Origin: an uncultured Psychrosphaera sp.
GTDB lineage: Bacteria; Pseudomonadota; Gammaproteobacteria; Enterobacterales; Alteromonadaceae
NCBI RefSeq assembly: GCF_947500655.1
Contig: NZ_CANMSK010000012.1
Location: forward strand, 54,659 to 118,658
Direction: 5' to 3'
Length of the DNA stretch: 64,000 nt
Under the pieces are notes generated by a model. The model had not been told where the DNA came from and did not search any database. It saw only the letters and a program-made list of their open reading frames with translations. Made by a program: the position numbers and the translations under genes. Position 1 is the stretch's first letter. Every line of letters begins with the position of its first letter. Positions 18,967 through 28,682 of this stretch are shown in pieces.

Positions 18967-19953
18967 CTATTCGGCTTCACGGTTAACAGATGTTAACGCT
19001 TTTAGTTTTACCAAGCCTTTTTCTAACACAGGATCTAAAGGCGCTTCAAAATGCACTGTAGTTTCTGACACAGGATGAAAGAACGAAATTTCTTTAGCGT
19101 GTAAAAACAGTCTATTAATACCTACTTTTTTAACTAACTTGTCGAATTCTCTGTCACCGTATTTATCATCACAAGCGATTGGATGATCTTTACATGCTGT
19201 ATGCACACGGATTTGGTGAGTACGGCCAGTTTGCGGTCTTGCTTCAACTAACGTAGCACCATCAAACTCTTCAATAACTTCAAACAAAGTGCATGATTTT
19301 TTACCGTCTTCACGGTTAACCACTACAATTCGTTCACCTGACTTAGTATTAATTTTTAATAAAGGTTCTTGAACCGAACGTTGACTTGCACTCCACTGCC
19401 CTTTCACTAATGCCCAATAAACTTTGTTCATGGTTTTGATACGTAACTGCTCGTGCAAAGCAACTAACACTGAACGACGTTTAGCAATAAGTAAAATACC
19501 AGAGGTATCTCGGTCTAAACGATGAACTAACTCCATCATTTTTTCTCTAGGACGTAAGGCTCTTAGTGCTTCAATAACGCCAAACTTTAAACCGCTACCA
19601 CCATGAACAGCAATACCAGAAGGTTTGTTTAATACAATCAGCGTTTTATCTTCATAAATGATGGCTTTTTCTAAATCTTGTACAGCTTGAAGTTTGTCCG
19701 ATATTGCAGGTTGCGACTCTTGGCTAACTCGCACAGGAGGAACGCGAACAATGTCATTTAACTGCAATTTGTAGGTTTGTTTGATTCGGCCTTTGTTAAC
19801 ACGAACTTCGCCTTTGCGAATGATACGATAAATCACACTTTTAGGTACACCTTTTAATCGAGTGATTAAAAAATTATCAATCCGCTGTCCTGCATAAGTT
19901 TCGTCGATTTCTACTTGCTGAACTTTTGGATAATTTATTTCATTTTCAGGCAT
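18967..19953 (-). CDS. rluC: 23S rRNA pseudouridine synthase RluC
   Basis: A 328-residue RluA-family synthase. An S4 RNA-binding domain covers about residues 20-75 (GQRIDNFL...GEVRVNKGR), and the catalytic aspartate is in HRLDRDTSGIL (residues 144-154). RluC modifies U955, U2504 and U2580 of 23S rRNA in E. coli. It is divergent from rne, as in E. coli, which favours RluC over its paralogues. Confidence 0.93.
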   Translation of the reverse strand: MPENEINYPKVQQVEIDETYAGQRIDNFLITRLKGVPKSVIYRIIRKGEVRVNKGRIKQTYKLQLNDIVRVPPVRVSQESQPAISDKLQAVQDLEKAIIYEDKTLIVLNKPSGIAVHGGSGLKFGVIEALRALRPREKMMELVHRLDRDTSGILLIAKRRSVLVALHEQLRIKTMNKVYWALVKGQWSASQRSVQEPLLKINTKSGERIVVVNREDGKKSCTLFEVIEEFDGATLVEARPQTGRTHQIRVHTACKDHPIACDDKYGDREFDKLVKKVGINRLFLHAKEISFFHPVSETTVHFEAPLDPVLEKGLVKLKALTSVNREAE

Positions 19954-20484
19954 TTTTTGGCTTTCACTAGTGATTAATTTAACATTTATATAAATAAACT
20001 ATTAATTCAGTTGCTATATATGCATTTGCGACCGATAATAACGGCGCTTTAGAATATAAAGCAACTGATTGAACTGCCTCAGGTAATGAACATAAGAGTC
20101 ATGTAACGGAGCAGGGTTTGAAGACACGATCATATCAGAGTTAATCGATAAAGCCATGTACATATTACTGGCAGACCAAAAAGCTTCAGACCTCCACGCC
20201 ATCTAAGTAAGGTAATGCGAGTATCATATTACCCTCTACTTTAACCGTTCAGACCAGTCGATATTTAGAGGCGTTAACTTAACCAGTGCCACGAATTCCA
20301 ATAGCGTTTATATGCTAAAGGCACCGAAGAATTCTTAAAAATAGAATCCATTATCCTTGATTACAATCGTGATGATTGAAATACAGTAAGCAATAGTTGT
20401 GAAACTATACAGCGCCGAGGTGTTTAGAAAGTGCAGATATAAACGTGCGAAACGTGGCCTTTGATAAAAAAGAAGACTCACATA
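19954..20484 (+). promoter_or_regulatory. Long rne leader and divergent rluC/rne control region
   Basis: A 531-bp region without a convincing gene between rluC and rne. In E. coli the rne mRNA has a 361-base leader that RNase E itself cleaves to control its own level, and the same length and position here suggest the same autoregulation. I could not identify the individual hairpins or the promoters with confidence. A 62-codon open frame on the minus strand is not supported. Confidence 0.5.
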
Positions 20485-23256
20485 ATGAAACGCATGCTAA
20501 TTAATGCCACGCAACAAGAAGAGATGCGTGTTGCATTGGTTGATGGTCAAAAGTTATATGATTTGGATATTGAAAGTCCAGGTCATGAACAAAAAAAGGC
20601 CAACATCTATAAAGGAACAATAACAAGAGTAGAGCCGAGTTTAGAAGCCGCTTTTGTTAGTTACGGTGCAGACCGTCACGGATTCCTACCTCTTAAAGAA
20701 ATAGCTCGTAACTATTTCCCATCAGATTACAAATTTTCTGGCCGTCCAAATATCAAAGAAGTGATAAAGGAAGGACAAGAAGTAATCGTTCAAATCGACA
20801 AAGAAGAACGTGGTCAAAAAGGCGCAGCCTTAACTACGTTTATCAGCGTTGCAGGAAGCTACTTGGTATTAATGCCAAATAATCCTCGTGCCGGTGGTAT
20901 TTCTCGTCGTATTGAAGGTGATGAAAGAACACAGCTAAAATCAGCATTAAACAAATTAGAATTACCAAAAGGCATGGGCTTAATTGTTCGTACCGCAGGT
21001 GTTGGTAAATCTTATGAAGAATTAGAATACGACTTAGGCGCCCTACTATTACATTGGGAAGCTATTCAGCAAGCATCTGAAAGCATGCCGGCTCCTTTCT
21101 TAATACATCAAGAAAGTAACGTTGTATTCCGTGCTATCCGTGATTACTTAAAACGTGATGTTGGTGAAATATTAATTGATAACCAAAACGTTTATAACGA
21201 AGCTCGCGGTCACATCGAATTATTCAGACCTGACTTCATTGAACGCGTAAAGCTGTATCAAGGTGAAGTTCCGCTGTTTACTCATTATCAAATTGAAAGC
21301 CAAATTGAATCTGCCTTCCAACGTGAAGTTAGATTACCGTCTGGTGGCTCAATTGTTATTGACCCAACAGAAGCACTAGTTTCTATTGATATCAACTCCT
21401 CAAAAGCCACCAAAGGTAGCGACATTGAAGAGACTGCTCTAAATACCAACTTAGAAGCAGCAGAAGAAATTGCGCGTCAATTACGCTTACGTGACTTAGG
21501 CGGTTTGTTAGTTATCGACTTTATCGATATGACTCCACCAAAACATCAACGTGATGTTGAGAACCGTTTAAAAGACAGTATTAAACAAGACAGAGCCCGT
21601 GTTCAAATCGGCAAGATCAGTCGTTTTGGTCTACTTGAAATGTCTCGTCAACGTCTTCGTCCTTCACTAGGTGATGCAAGTCAACATACTTGTCCTCGTT
21701 GTGATGGCCAAGGTACTGTAAGAAGTAATGAGTCGTTAGCGTTATCAATTCTTCGTCTAATTGAAGAAGAAGCGATAAAAGACAACACAGCTCAAATTCA
21801 AGCACAAGTGCCTGTTCCAGTATCGTCTTATTTGTTGAATGAAAAACGTGACTCAATTCGTCACATTGAAAACAACAATAAAGTTAACATCATGGTTATC
21901 CCTAACATCCATATGGATACACCACATTACGATGTTGTACGTGTACGTATTGATGAAGATATTGCTGACTCAAGCTTTAAATTAGTAACTCGCCCAGAAG
22001 AACCTGAGTTAACTAAAGAAATCATTCCTTTATCTAAGAAAGAAATTGAAGAGCCAGTATTAAAAGGTTTTGCTTCTCCTAAAGCTGCTGCGCCAAAAGC
22101 GACAGCACCAGCAAAAAATGACAAACCTAAACAACCAGGCTTAATATCAAAAGCGGTTAAATGGATAAGTTCGTTATTTGCTAAGAAAGAACAGCCTAAG
22201 CCTCAACATAAAAACCGTAATAGTAATTACAAAGGTAAAAACGAGAACCGTCGTGGTGGTAATCAAAAGAACCGTCCTCGTAATGCTCGCAATGGTGAAA
22301 GAAAACCAAACGAACGTAACGACAAACGTGATAATACACGTACGGATCAAAAAGATACTCGACGTACGAATCAAAAAGATACTCGTCGTAATCAAGACGC
22401 TCCACGCGAAGCTCGTAATGAAAATCGTACTGACACTCGTAAAAAGCCTGTCGCTACTCAAAATTCTGAGCGTACAACACCAGAACGTAAAGAAGTGCAC
22501 AACGCTGAACGTAGACAACGTCGTAGTAACCGTAAAAATGTACGTATTAAGAGAACAGAAAATGCTAGTACTGACGCACCAGTTGCAGACGTAAATACAG
22601 CTGTTGAAGTTAATACTGCAGTAGTTGCTGAAGTCGCTACTAAAAAAGTAATGAAGTCAAAACGTGGTATTCGTAATAATACTCAAGTGACTAAGCAAAA
22701 ACGTAAAGTGATTGCTAACATTGCTCAAGGTGTTAAAGCGCCTGCTAAAGTTGTGAAAAAAGCACCAGCTAAAAAGAAAGCAGCTCCTAAAGCTAAAGCA
22801 AAGCCTGTAGTTGATACTGAAGTAAGCAACACAACTCCAGTTGAAAGCCCTATAACGGAAGCAACAGAAACTACTGAAACAGCTAAGGTTGATACAGTAG
22901 CAGAAAAATCACCGGCTAAGCCTAGAGCTAAAAGAGCTGTAAAAGCAAAAGTTGAAAAGCCAGCGACTCCTGCAGAAACTGAAACAGAAGTTGCAGATGA
23001 AAAGCCTAAAGCAGCTAAGCCTAAAGCGAAAGCAGTGGCTAAGCCAAAAGCAAAAGCGGCAGTTAAAACTAAAGCTACAACTGGTGGTTCTTCAAGCGCT
23101 CCTATGACAAAACCAGCTCCGGTTGAGTCAGTTTCTGTTGGTGTTCCAACAGCAATGGATGACGCAAATAGAACAGCAGTGGTTAAGTCTACAAGAACTG
23201 GTGGTTCTGCATCAGCAACAAGTAGCTCAACGTCTACAACGACAAAAACACTATAA
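20485..23256 (+). CDS. rne: Ribonuclease E
   Basis: A 923-residue endoribonuclease. The start at 20485 ([13 protein letters not shown]) matches the family; the open frame upstream adds eight alien residues. The catalytic half has the S1 domain, the DNase I-like core ([29 protein letters not shown]) and the Zn-link CPRCDGQG near residue 404. The C-terminal scaffold holds an amphipathic stretch ([15 protein letters not shown]) likely for membrane binding, then an Arg/Asn-rich RNA-binding region and a long Lys/Ala/Pro tail like histone H1. Such tails scaffold the RNA degradosome but vary between species. Confidence 0.97.
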   Translation: MKRMLINATQQEEMRVALVDGQKLYDLDIESPGHEQKKANIYKGTITRVEPSLEAAFVSYGADRHGFLPLKEIARNYFPSDYKFSGRPNIKEVIKEGQEVIVQIDKEERGQKGAALTTFISVAGSYLVLMPNNPRAGGISRRIEGDERTQLKSALNKLELPKGMGLIVRTAGVGKSYEELEYDLGALLLHWEAIQQASESMPAPFLIHQESNVVFRAIRDYLKRDVGEILIDNQNVYNEARGHIELFRPDFIERVKLYQGEVPLFTHYQIESQIESAFQREVRLPSGGSIVIDPTEALVSIDINSSKATKGSDIEETALNTNLEAAEEIARQLRLRDLGGLLVIDFIDMTPPKHQRDVENRLKDSIKQDRARVQIGKISRFGLLEMSRQRLRPSLGDASQHTCPRCDGQGTVRSNESLALSILRLIEEEAIKDNTAQIQAQVPVPVSSYLLNEKRDSIRHIENNNKVNIMVIPNIHMDTPHYDVVRVRIDEDIADSSFKLVTRPEEPELTKEIIPLSKKEIEEPVLKGFASPKAAAPKATAPAKNDKPKQPGLISKAVKWISSLFAKKEQPKPQHKNRNSNYKGKNENRRGGNQKNRPRNARNGERKPNERNDKRDNTRTDQKDTRRTNQKDTRRNQDAPREARNENRTDTRKKPVATQNSERTTPERKEVHNAERRQRRSNRKNVRIKRTENASTDAPVADVNTAVEVNTAVVAEVATKKVMKSKRGIRNNTQVTKQKRKVIANIAQGVKAPAKVVKKAPAKKKAAPKAKAKPVVDTEVSNTTPVESPITEATETTETAKVDTVAEKSPAKPRAKRAVKAKVEKPATPAETETEVADEKPKAAKPKAKAVAKPKAKAAVKTKATTGGSSSAPMTKPAPVESVSVGVPTAMDDANRTAVVKSTRTGGSASATSSSTSTTTKTL

Positions 23257-23264
23257 TAGGCATA

Positions 23265-23333
23265 AAGAATAACGACTAATACTCGTTATTCTTCTTAGTC
23301 TTAAAAGAAAACCGCTCATTGAGCGGTTTTTTT
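23265..23333 (+). terminator. rne terminator (two successive hairpins)
   Basis: A first hairpin AAGAATAACGA / TCGTTATTCTT (23265-23293) is followed by AAAACCGCTC / GAGCGGTTTT (23308-23330, loop ATT) with a T-rich tail. The second is a textbook intrinsic terminator. Confidence 0.88.
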
Positions 23334-23541
23334 ATTTCTGTTACTTCAACCCTGTCTTTTAAAGGTGTTTTGTTTTCAACTTGATTGACGATTATTGTCA
23401 TCCAGTTTTTTATCCGACAGTCCCACGACTTAAGCAATACAAATATTGAGACCGCTACGAAGGATAAAATAACTTACCATTTGATATCCTTAAGGTTAAA
23501 ATACATCTTAAGTAAAAGAACATAAAATATAAGCCAACTCC

Positions 23542-24672
23542 ATGAATAAAATTTACGTATCAATCATCTTAATTCCGCTTTTACTCTTAACGAGTTGTTT
23601 TAACGGGGATTCTCAAGAAACTTTAATTGAAAAAGCAAATCAAGGCGATATTAAATCAATGATAGAGCTGAGTAATGTGTACGAGTTTGGGGCTACAAAA
23701 GAAGGTTTAAAGCAATATAAAATATGGGCTGACGATATAGATGAAAATGCAAATTCAGAAGATATTCTAGCCTTAACTAAGATGTTTTATGAGCAAAAGT
23801 TAGCGTTTCCCAATGGACGAGAAATATATGAAAACTTGCTTAAACTGGCAAACCGCCCTCTAAATAAGCAAGCGACGTTAACTCTTCTCAACTTTTATTC
23901 TAAATATTTCTTAGAGTTTAAAACAGAAGAACTTGAATCTGTCTATATTAAAACAGCGACTAAACAAGATTTAGTAGATCTCTATAACCTATACCAGAAA
24001 ACAAATGACTATTATGGATATATAAACAGAGATCGAGTAAAAGCCATTATGGTTGAAAAAGGCTATATGGAAGAGAAGCTCACAGAGCTTGAGTATCTTA
24101 AAAGGATATTATTGAGAAGAAGAGAATACAGAGAAGAATATATACCAGATATCTTATTACTCCTTTCAAATATTTTAAAATCAAATGACTTAGATCAAAT
24201 CTATGAAATTGGACTTATTCTAGGAAATAGAGGTTCACAAACCGGTGTGATGAAGACTTTAGTCCATGAGAATACAGAAGCGTTCATGAAAAAAGCATTA
24301 ACCTTAAACCCCACTAATGAAATTGAAACCACCGCTACTTTCTACCTATCTAACTTATACACTAAGTATTATAAAGATGATCTAACTAAGCAAAAGAGTG
24401 TTTTAATTAATGCAGATAAAATGGGTAAAGCACAACGTAACAAAACGTTAATCGCTCTGTATGACATAGATGAAATACAATATGCTAAAAACATTAAGAA
24501 CTTTGACAAGATGCTAAATACTTCACGCACTAAAGCTTATATTAATATTGCTCAAATTTATCATTACGGAAAAGGCAAAGAGCCTGTAGATATTGAACAA
24601 GCAAAAATTTGGTACAAAAAAGCGGATACAGAACAAGCTAAGGAAGAACTTGCCAAGTTAAATAAAATTTAG
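23542..24672 (+). CDS. Lipoprotein with SEL1/TPR-like repeats
   Basis: A 376-residue protein. Signal peptide ends in a lipobox (LLLTSC, Cys at residue 19), so it is probably lipid-anchored in the envelope. The rest is alpha-helical; SEL1-like repeats are clearest at the start (ANQGDIKSMIELSNVYEFG) and at the end (YINIAQIYHYGKGKEPVDIE...AKIWYKKA). SEL1 lipoproteins are usually scaffolds for protein complexes. No partner is evident nearby. A run of A-rich, purine-rich sequence precedes the ATG but no strong ribosome binding site is seen. Confidence 0.75.
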   Translation: MNKIYVSIILIPLLLLTSCFNGDSQETLIEKANQGDIKSMIELSNVYEFGATKEGLKQYKIWADDIDENANSEDILALTKMFYEQKLAFPNGREIYENLLKLANRPLNKQATLTLLNFYSKYFLEFKTEELESVYIKTATKQDLVDLYNLYQKTNDYYGYINRDRVKAIMVEKGYMEEKLTELEYLKRILLRRREYREEYIPDILLLLSNILKSNDLDQIYEIGLILGNRGSQTGVMKTLVHENTEAFMKKALTLNPTNEIETTATFYLSNLYTKYYKDDLTKQKSVLINADKMGKAQRNKTLIALYDIDEIQYAKNIKNFDKMLNTSRTKAYINIAQIYHYGKGKEPVDIEQAKIWYKKADTEQAKEELAKLNKI

Positions 24673-24750
24673 CCAATAAACAAATTCACCGTTTTTGATT
24701 ACAGGTATAAAAGTATGTTTCTTGAATTTAGGTTTTGAAATACTAGGCTT

Positions 24751-25119
24751 ATGATTAAATTTTTGCTGCTAAAATTCATCACTTTCTTTTTTGGCTTTGT
24801 TGCCTGTTTTGCAATGCACACTACATTTGCATTGCCTTTAGTGATATCCGCAGCATTAGTTGGACTTGTTGGTTCTTTTATTCCTTTTCCTGAACAATAT
24901 AAAAACCATCCTTACGCCGCTATTTATGCAGGCAGTTTTGCTGGAATGTGCTCCACACAACTAATCACCAGTTACTGGGAAATTGCAATTATCTCGCTGA
25001 TTGGTGCAAGCTTATATGTACTGACCATGAATATGTTTAACGGTTTTGGCGGTAAACTCGGCGGCGTTGCTTTTGCCAGTGTCGCTATTTTTGTTTTAGC
25101 CAAAGGGATAATACTTTGA
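24751..25119 (+). CDS. Small multi-pass membrane protein A of a tandem pair
   Basis: A 122-residue very hydrophobic protein with about four membrane helices. Notable motifs are YAAIYAGSFAGMCS and FNGFGGKLGG. It overlaps the next gene (TTGA overlap, start TTG 25116 and stop TGA 25117-25119). The neighbour carries matching motifs, so the two may form a heteromer. No named family is recognised. Confidence 0.7.
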   Translation: MIKFLLLKFITFFFGFVACFAMHTTFALPLVISAALVGLVGSFIPFPEQYKNHPYAAIYAGSFAGMCSTQLITSYWEIAIISLIGASLYVLTMNMFNGFGGKLGGVAFASVAIFVLAKGIIL

Positions 25120-25499
25120 GTATTAAATACCCAATATTGGCGCTATTAGGTGCTTTTTTAACATTTTACCTAGCTAGACATAATCGCTTTGACGGAATCA
25201 GAGCTTCCGCAGCCCTTTCTATCATCGCTTATTTGATTATTGACGCGTTGGGTTTTAATGCAGATTTATACGCTGTAGTCTTCTTTGGCGGCACGTTTAT
25301 TGGCATGAGCGCCCCACACCGCTTTGGTATTTATACCATAACCAGCGCATCCATTATTTTCTCACTGCTATTTGAATACCTAGTCCCCATATTTGACGGC
25401 TACGGCGGCGCTCTCGGCGTAAGCGCGTTTCTATCCGTCTGCATTTGCCACGTGTTTATTTTACTCGGCGCACTAAGAAGCAAAAAGCCGCATAACTAG
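25116..25499 (+). CDS. Small multi-pass membrane protein B of a tandem pair
   Basis: A 127-residue hydrophobic protein with about four helices. FDGYGGALGVSAF and YAVVFFGGTFIGMS mirror the motifs of the preceding gene, suggesting an old duplication. The TTG start overlaps the stop of the upstream gene, indicating coupled translation. Its stop codon lies inside a hairpin terminator. Function unknown. Confidence 0.68.
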   Translation: MSIKYPILALLGAFLTFYLARHNRFDGIRASAALSIIAYLIIDALGFNADLYAVVFFGGTFIGMSAPHRFGIYTITSASIIFSLLFEYLVPIFDGYGGALGVSAFLSVCICHVFILLGALRSKKPHN

Positions 25500-25514
25500 T
25501 TAAGTTTGCGGCTT
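25485..25514 (+). terminator. Hairpin overlapping the stop codon of the membrane pair
   Basis: AAGCCGCA (25485-25492) / TGCGGCTT (25507-25514) with the stop codon in the loop; followed by ATATGC, so the T-run is weak. Confidence 0.5.
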
Positions 25515-25575
25515 ATATGCTAATGATTTCGAATAATGGTGTGTTTCGGTTATTTCTTATTATTCTAGTCTTAAG

Positions 25576-25603
25576 AAAACGCTTATTACAAAATAAGCGT
25601 TTT
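25576..25603. terminator. Bidirectional hairpin terminator
   Basis: AAAACGCTTATT (25576-25587) and its complement AATAAGCGTTTT (25592-25603) form a 12-bp stem between convergent genes; T-rich on both strands. Confidence 0.75.
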
Positions 25604-25661
25604 AAAAATTGATTCTTTTAGACAAGAGTGACTTTCATAAAAAGCCTCCCCTCACTAAATA

Positions 25662-26075
25662 TTAACCGATACTTGTGAGATCATCAGTTTGAACTGTTGT
25701 TATTGGATAAATTGATTTAATAAAACACTCACCAGTCATTTGGTTTGAAGTTGAGATCGAATCAATAGATTTATAAATAGCCAAGTTAGATGAACGATTT
25801 AATTTAATGTCAGCTGATTTATTTAAATCAATACATCTTCCATTAGTTTCTACTAAGTAGTCTTTATTATGTTTTGCGGTGATTATTAAATAGTTATCAG
25901 AAAGCGATGTCCAACCACTAAATTTAAAACCGTCAACCTTATCTTCGCTAGATAAACTTTCATCCATTACGAATTTCGAATAAGCATTATTTTTTTCATT
26001 TAACGACATAGTTGTTGTTGACGAACAACCTGAAAGAACAACTAAACCTAAAGTAATAGCTAATATATGTTTCAT
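25662..26075 (-). CDS. Small lipoprotein
   Basis: A 137-residue lipoprotein: signal peptide LAITLGLVVLSGC with the lipobox Cys at residue 16, followed by Ser/Thr (SSTTTMS). The mature part has a CIDLNKSADIKL motif and a second Cys pair (RCID, ECFI). AAGGA lies eight bases upstream of the ATG. No family is recognised. It begins the accessory island. Confidence 0.7.
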   Translation of the reverse strand: MKHILAITLGLVVLSGCSSTTTMSLNEKNNAYSKFVMDESLSSEDKVDGFKFSGWTSLSDNYLIITAKHNKDYLVETNGRCIDLNKSADIKLNRSSNLAIYKSIDSISTSNQMTGECFIKSIYPITTVQTDDLTSIG

Positions 26076-26277
26076 TTTATTTCCTTATTAATTGTAAGTA
26101 CTGATTAAAATATAGACACAACATTTAACGATTGCAACAGTTATTTTAATAATTCCTATACTTTACAGTATTTTAAATAATATAGTGTTGAAGTGAACAG
26201 CAAATGCCATTCTCTTAATTTTTTAGCTTCTTGGTATATGATTAAATTAGATTTTTAATATAACAGCACATTATTAC

Positions 26278-26413
26278 TTGAATACATCTAAAAACGATTA
26301 CCTTCATACCAACCTCCATGTTTATTTATTGTTTATAACTCGCATTTATAAAAGCCATGAATCTAAATCCGATATTGAAAAACATCAAACTTGAGTGGGC
26401 GGCTCTTTTATTC
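26278..26413 (-). pseudogene. Gutted duplicate of the 26692-26970 lipoprotein unit
   Basis: The start region of the downstream lipoprotein gene is repeated here: ribosome binding site GGAGGTTGGT and ATGAAGGTAAT (minus strand, ATG at 26307), with the same upstream flank through the block ending GTGGGCGGCTCTTTT. After only four or five codons the sequence jumps to TTGAATACATCTAA, which in the intact unit lies downstream of the stop codon (26654-26667). This is a copy with its coding body deleted. Confidence 0.75.
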
Positions 26414-26486
26414 GCTTTAGGGCTTTAGGGCTTTAGGGCTTTAGGGCTTTAGGGCTTTAGGGCTTTAGGGCTTTAGGGCTTTAGGG
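26414..26486. repeat. Tandem array of nine GCTTTAGG octamers
   Basis: Nine exact, uninterrupted copies of the 8-bp unit GCTTTAGG fill 26414-26485. It lies upstream of the gutted lipoprotein copy and in no gene. Perfect copies imply recent slippage, so the number probably varies between strains. Confidence 0.95.
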
Positions 26487-26615
26487 AATGATTGGATCAG
26501 ATCAAATTTCAGTCAAACATTATATTCATTTTAGATAATCAAATATTGCTGTCCGTTTATCAGAATTTTTTATGATCAATTTACGTATGTGAAATAAACA
26601 AAAGCAGATCAAAAC

Positions 26616-26651
26616 AACAAAGCCAATTAACTTACGCTAACTGGCTTTGTT
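26616..26651 (-). terminator. Terminator of the small lipoprotein gene
   Basis: AACAAAGCCA (26616-26625) / TGGCTTTGTT (26642-26651) form a 10-bp stem; on the minus strand the T-rich GTTGTTTT follows. Confidence 0.7.
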
Positions 26652-26691
26652 ATTTGAATACATCTAACAATAAAAGTGATGTTTGTGTTTA

Positions 26692-26970
26692 CTAATTTTT
26701 AGGAAATTTTTTCTTTAAAAATTCATCAACCGTTTTTTTGGGAATGCCAGTGATACGAATAACCTTGGGTTCTTCTTCATATTCCCCAAACTTCACGCTC
26801 TTACTGCTATTTATACGCCTTTCACAATCACTTTTATCTGCTGGAATGGCACTAGCACAACCTTTCAGTGTTGGATCCTGCAAAACACCATACAAAGCAC
26901 TATCTTGTGGGTTAGCCACACATCCACTTAAAATAAGAATACTAAAAAATCCAAAAACCATTACCTTCAT
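26692..26970 (-). CDS. Small lipoprotein
   Basis: A 92-residue lipoprotein beginning MKVMVFGFFSILILSGC, with the lipobox Cys at residue 17. The ATG at 26970 is chosen because GGAGGTTGGT ends right before it; an ATG 12 bases upstream lies before that site. The mature part has two further Cys (KGCAS, SDCERR) that could form a disulfide, and a basic C-terminus. No family recognised. A deleted duplicate lies downstream at 26278-26413. Confidence 0.68.
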   Translation of the reverse strand: MKVMVFGFFSILILSGCVANPQDSALYGVLQDPTLKGCASAIPADKSDCERRINSSKSVKFGEYEEEPKVIRITGIPKKTVDEFLKKKFPKN

Positions 26971-27113
26971 ACCAACCTCCATGTGTGTTTATTGTTTGTC
27001 GTATTTATAAATATTTATAAAAGTCATAACTTTAACTCAAGTATTTAAAACCACCAAATCTGAGTGGGTGGCTCTTTTTATTCTTCTTTTAATTCTTAAT
27101 GGAGCTGTTTTAA

Positions 27114-27839
27114 CTACTTAAGTGCGGTTCTATTTTTAGTAACCGTATTGTATTGCGTTACAATTTCCTCATACAATTTTCCAACCCATTCAGGTGAGTT
27201 ACTTGGAGCATGCAGCTCATTTAATGATGGGTCAGTAGGAGAGATAATTACTCTAGTATTGGAGATCCCAGTTTTATGCACTAAATAAAATAATTTTTCG
27301 ATAACAGGATCTCCCATAGCTAAACAGCCTACAGAAGCAGAACGGCCATGAATAAAAATATTTGTACCAGGAGAAGATCTCCCCTCTTTATTTGCATGTT
27401 GTAAATCAAACGCATTAGGGTAATTCAATTTCATAGATAAATGATATGAGCTATTTGGATTAAACCCTTCAATTTTATAAAGCCCTTCAGGCACTTGTTT
27501 ATCACCTTCAATCAACTTGGGGCCTAAAACACCACTTGCTGCTTTAATATCGTAACGGGTGATCAATTTAAATATTTCATCTTCGTTTGACGCCCAAACT
27601 TGTAACTCTTTACTGTCTTTAAAAGCAATTAATGACAAATTTTTAGGAGGAAAGTGGATACCTTTTGACAGAAATAAAGGAGATAATTCCTGAGAAACCT
27701 GCCCTTCCAGTTTTGTTATAACCTCTGCTACGGTTGCTTTTCCGGTAAATTTAATCACTATTGGATACCATAAGCTTCTACCGTACTGGTAAATAAGAAA
27801 TAAAAATACAACTGCAACTAATACTAAAACCTTTTTCAT
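27114..27839 (-). CDS. L,D-transpeptidase family protein (YkuD, YafK-like)
   Basis: A 241-residue envelope protein starting MKKVLVLVAVV with an N-terminal signal anchor (about residues 3-21). AGGA precedes the ATG at 27839. The catalytic motif is IFIHGRSASVGCLAMG (Cys and His present), and SGVLGPKLIEGDKQVPEGLY is typical of the YafK/DpaA branch, which can release peptides or Lpp from peptidoglycan rather than make crosslinks. It lies just after the last attC site, so it may be a cassette gene that lost its own attC or the chromosomal flank. Confidence 0.85.
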   Translation of the reverse strand: MKKVLVLVAVVFLFLIYQYGRSLWYPIVIKFTGKATVAEVITKLEGQVSQELSPLFLSKGIHFPPKNLSLIAFKDSKELQVWASNEDEIFKLITRYDIKAASGVLGPKLIEGDKQVPEGLYKIEGFNPNSSYHLSMKLNYPNAFDLQHANKEGRSSPGTNIFIHGRSASVGCLAMGDPVIEKLFYLVHKTGISNTRVIISPTDPSLNELHAPSNSPEWVGKLYEEIVTQYNTVTKNRTALK

Positions 27840-28008
27840 TTCGCCATTCCTGAGTAAAACATAGCAACTAACTAAGCCAACCACTTTAAATGAAACTAAC
27901 TGACTTTGAATCTAGTACTTCAAAAAACTGTCAAATTGAAGTGGGTGTCTCTAATACCGTTTTCTTTATTTCCTATCTGTAACTGTTTTCAAAATAACTA
28001 CCCTTGTC

Positions 28009-28106
28009 ATCTAACGCCGTTTAGCGGCAAAAATATGCAGGCTAAAATGTGTAGCGGAGCGGAACCAGCCAACTGTAATTTGTCCCGCTTGAACAGCTTG
28101 TTAGCA
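28009..28106 (-). repeat. Integron attC site 1
   Basis: Read on the minus strand this begins right after the stop codon of the 28110 gene with GCTAACAAGCTGTTCAAGCG (R'' and L''), carries an imperfectly palindromic middle, and ends GCGTTAGATG, where GTTAGAT fits the R' consensus GTTRRRY. The position at the 3' end of a gene is as expected for a cassette recombination site. Confidence 0.85.
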
Positions 28107-28109
28107 ATA

Positions 28110-28532
28110 TTAAACACTGCACCCTTGGCTTATTTTGGTTTTATCGCCTTCAAGCTCAACCCAATAATAAACAGTAAAACCGTCACGTTTTTTACGGATA
28201 ATATAAGTTTTACCAACTTCAGCATTAAAACGAACACAACCTTCTGAAGTTATCTGACCATTTTGGTAATCCACTTTGACTTTATTTTCACCTTCAGAGA
28301 TACGAGCTTCTTCAGGATACCCTTTGAAAAAGTCACCTGCTGCTTCACCATTTATTGTATTGATATAAAGGCGCTCATCAAGCGCCACAAATATACCGTG
28401 AGCATGCTCGGAATCTGCTTTTAGTAAAGCTGAATTATTTGAAGTTAAGCCTTCTTGTTTATATGTAGTTGATTGGCAACCTACCAATAAACTGGACAGC
28501 ACTAATAATGCAATTGAAAATCCTTTACTCAT
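28110..28532 (-). CDS. Cassette-borne lipoprotein
   Basis: A 140-residue protein (start ATG 28532; a GTG at 28541 is the alternative). The signal peptide SIALLVLSSLLVGC has its lipobox Cys near residue 19, so it is probably an envelope lipoprotein. The mature domain contains LYINTINGEAAG, GENKVKVDYQNG and VGKTYIIRKKRDG, a beta-rich pattern seen in small lipoproteins with DUF2846-like folds; this is a weak resemblance. It is flanked by attC 2 upstream and attC 1 at its stop codon, so it is one integron gene cassette. Confidence 0.7.
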   Translation of the reverse strand: MSKGFSIALLVLSSLLVGCQSTTYKQEGLTSNNSALLKADSEHAHGIFVALDERLYINTINGEAAGDFFKGYPEEARISEGENKVKVDYQNGQITSEGCVRFNAEVGKTYIIRKKRDGFTVYYWVELEGDKTKISQGCSV

Positions 28533-28556
28533 TTTTAACACCTAATCCTGAAATAT

Positions 28557-28677
28557 TGCTAACGCTCACTTCAGCCGCAGCTGGTATGAAGCGGTTTTTG
28601 TGTTATTGTTTGAGCGATAGCGAGTAACGCAAAAATCGCGTAGTACCAGCTGTCGGTCTGGAAGTGCTTGTTAGGTG
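28557..28677 (-). repeat. Integron attC site 2
   Basis: On the minus strand: ACCTAACAAGCACTTCCAG (R'' ACCTAAC fits RYYYAAC) begins five bases after the 617-residue gene's stop codon; the far end reads CTGAAGTGAGCGTTAGCA. The arms AAGCACTTC and GAAGTGAGC and the inner CAGCTGGTA / TACCAGCTG pair to form the expected folded site of about 121 bp. Confidence 0.88.
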
Positions 28678-28682
28678 AGTGC

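Noticed and set aside
20014..20202. 62-codon minus-strand ORF in the rluC-rne interval
   Set aside because: No ribosome binding site or family resemblance; it lies in the expected rne leader.
22174..22594. Overlapping ORFs in other frames of the rne 3' half
   Set aside because: They arise from the biased Arg/Asn/Lys codons of the RNase E scaffold; no start signals or domains.
26414..26486. CRISPR or telomere-like array
   Set aside because: Units are contiguous 8-mers with no spacers and no cas genes; the resemblance to TTTAGGG telomere repeats is only in composition.
27906..28247. Plus-strand ORF across attC 1 and the cassette lipoprotein
   Set aside because: It runs antisense over a real gene and through a recombination site, with no start signal.
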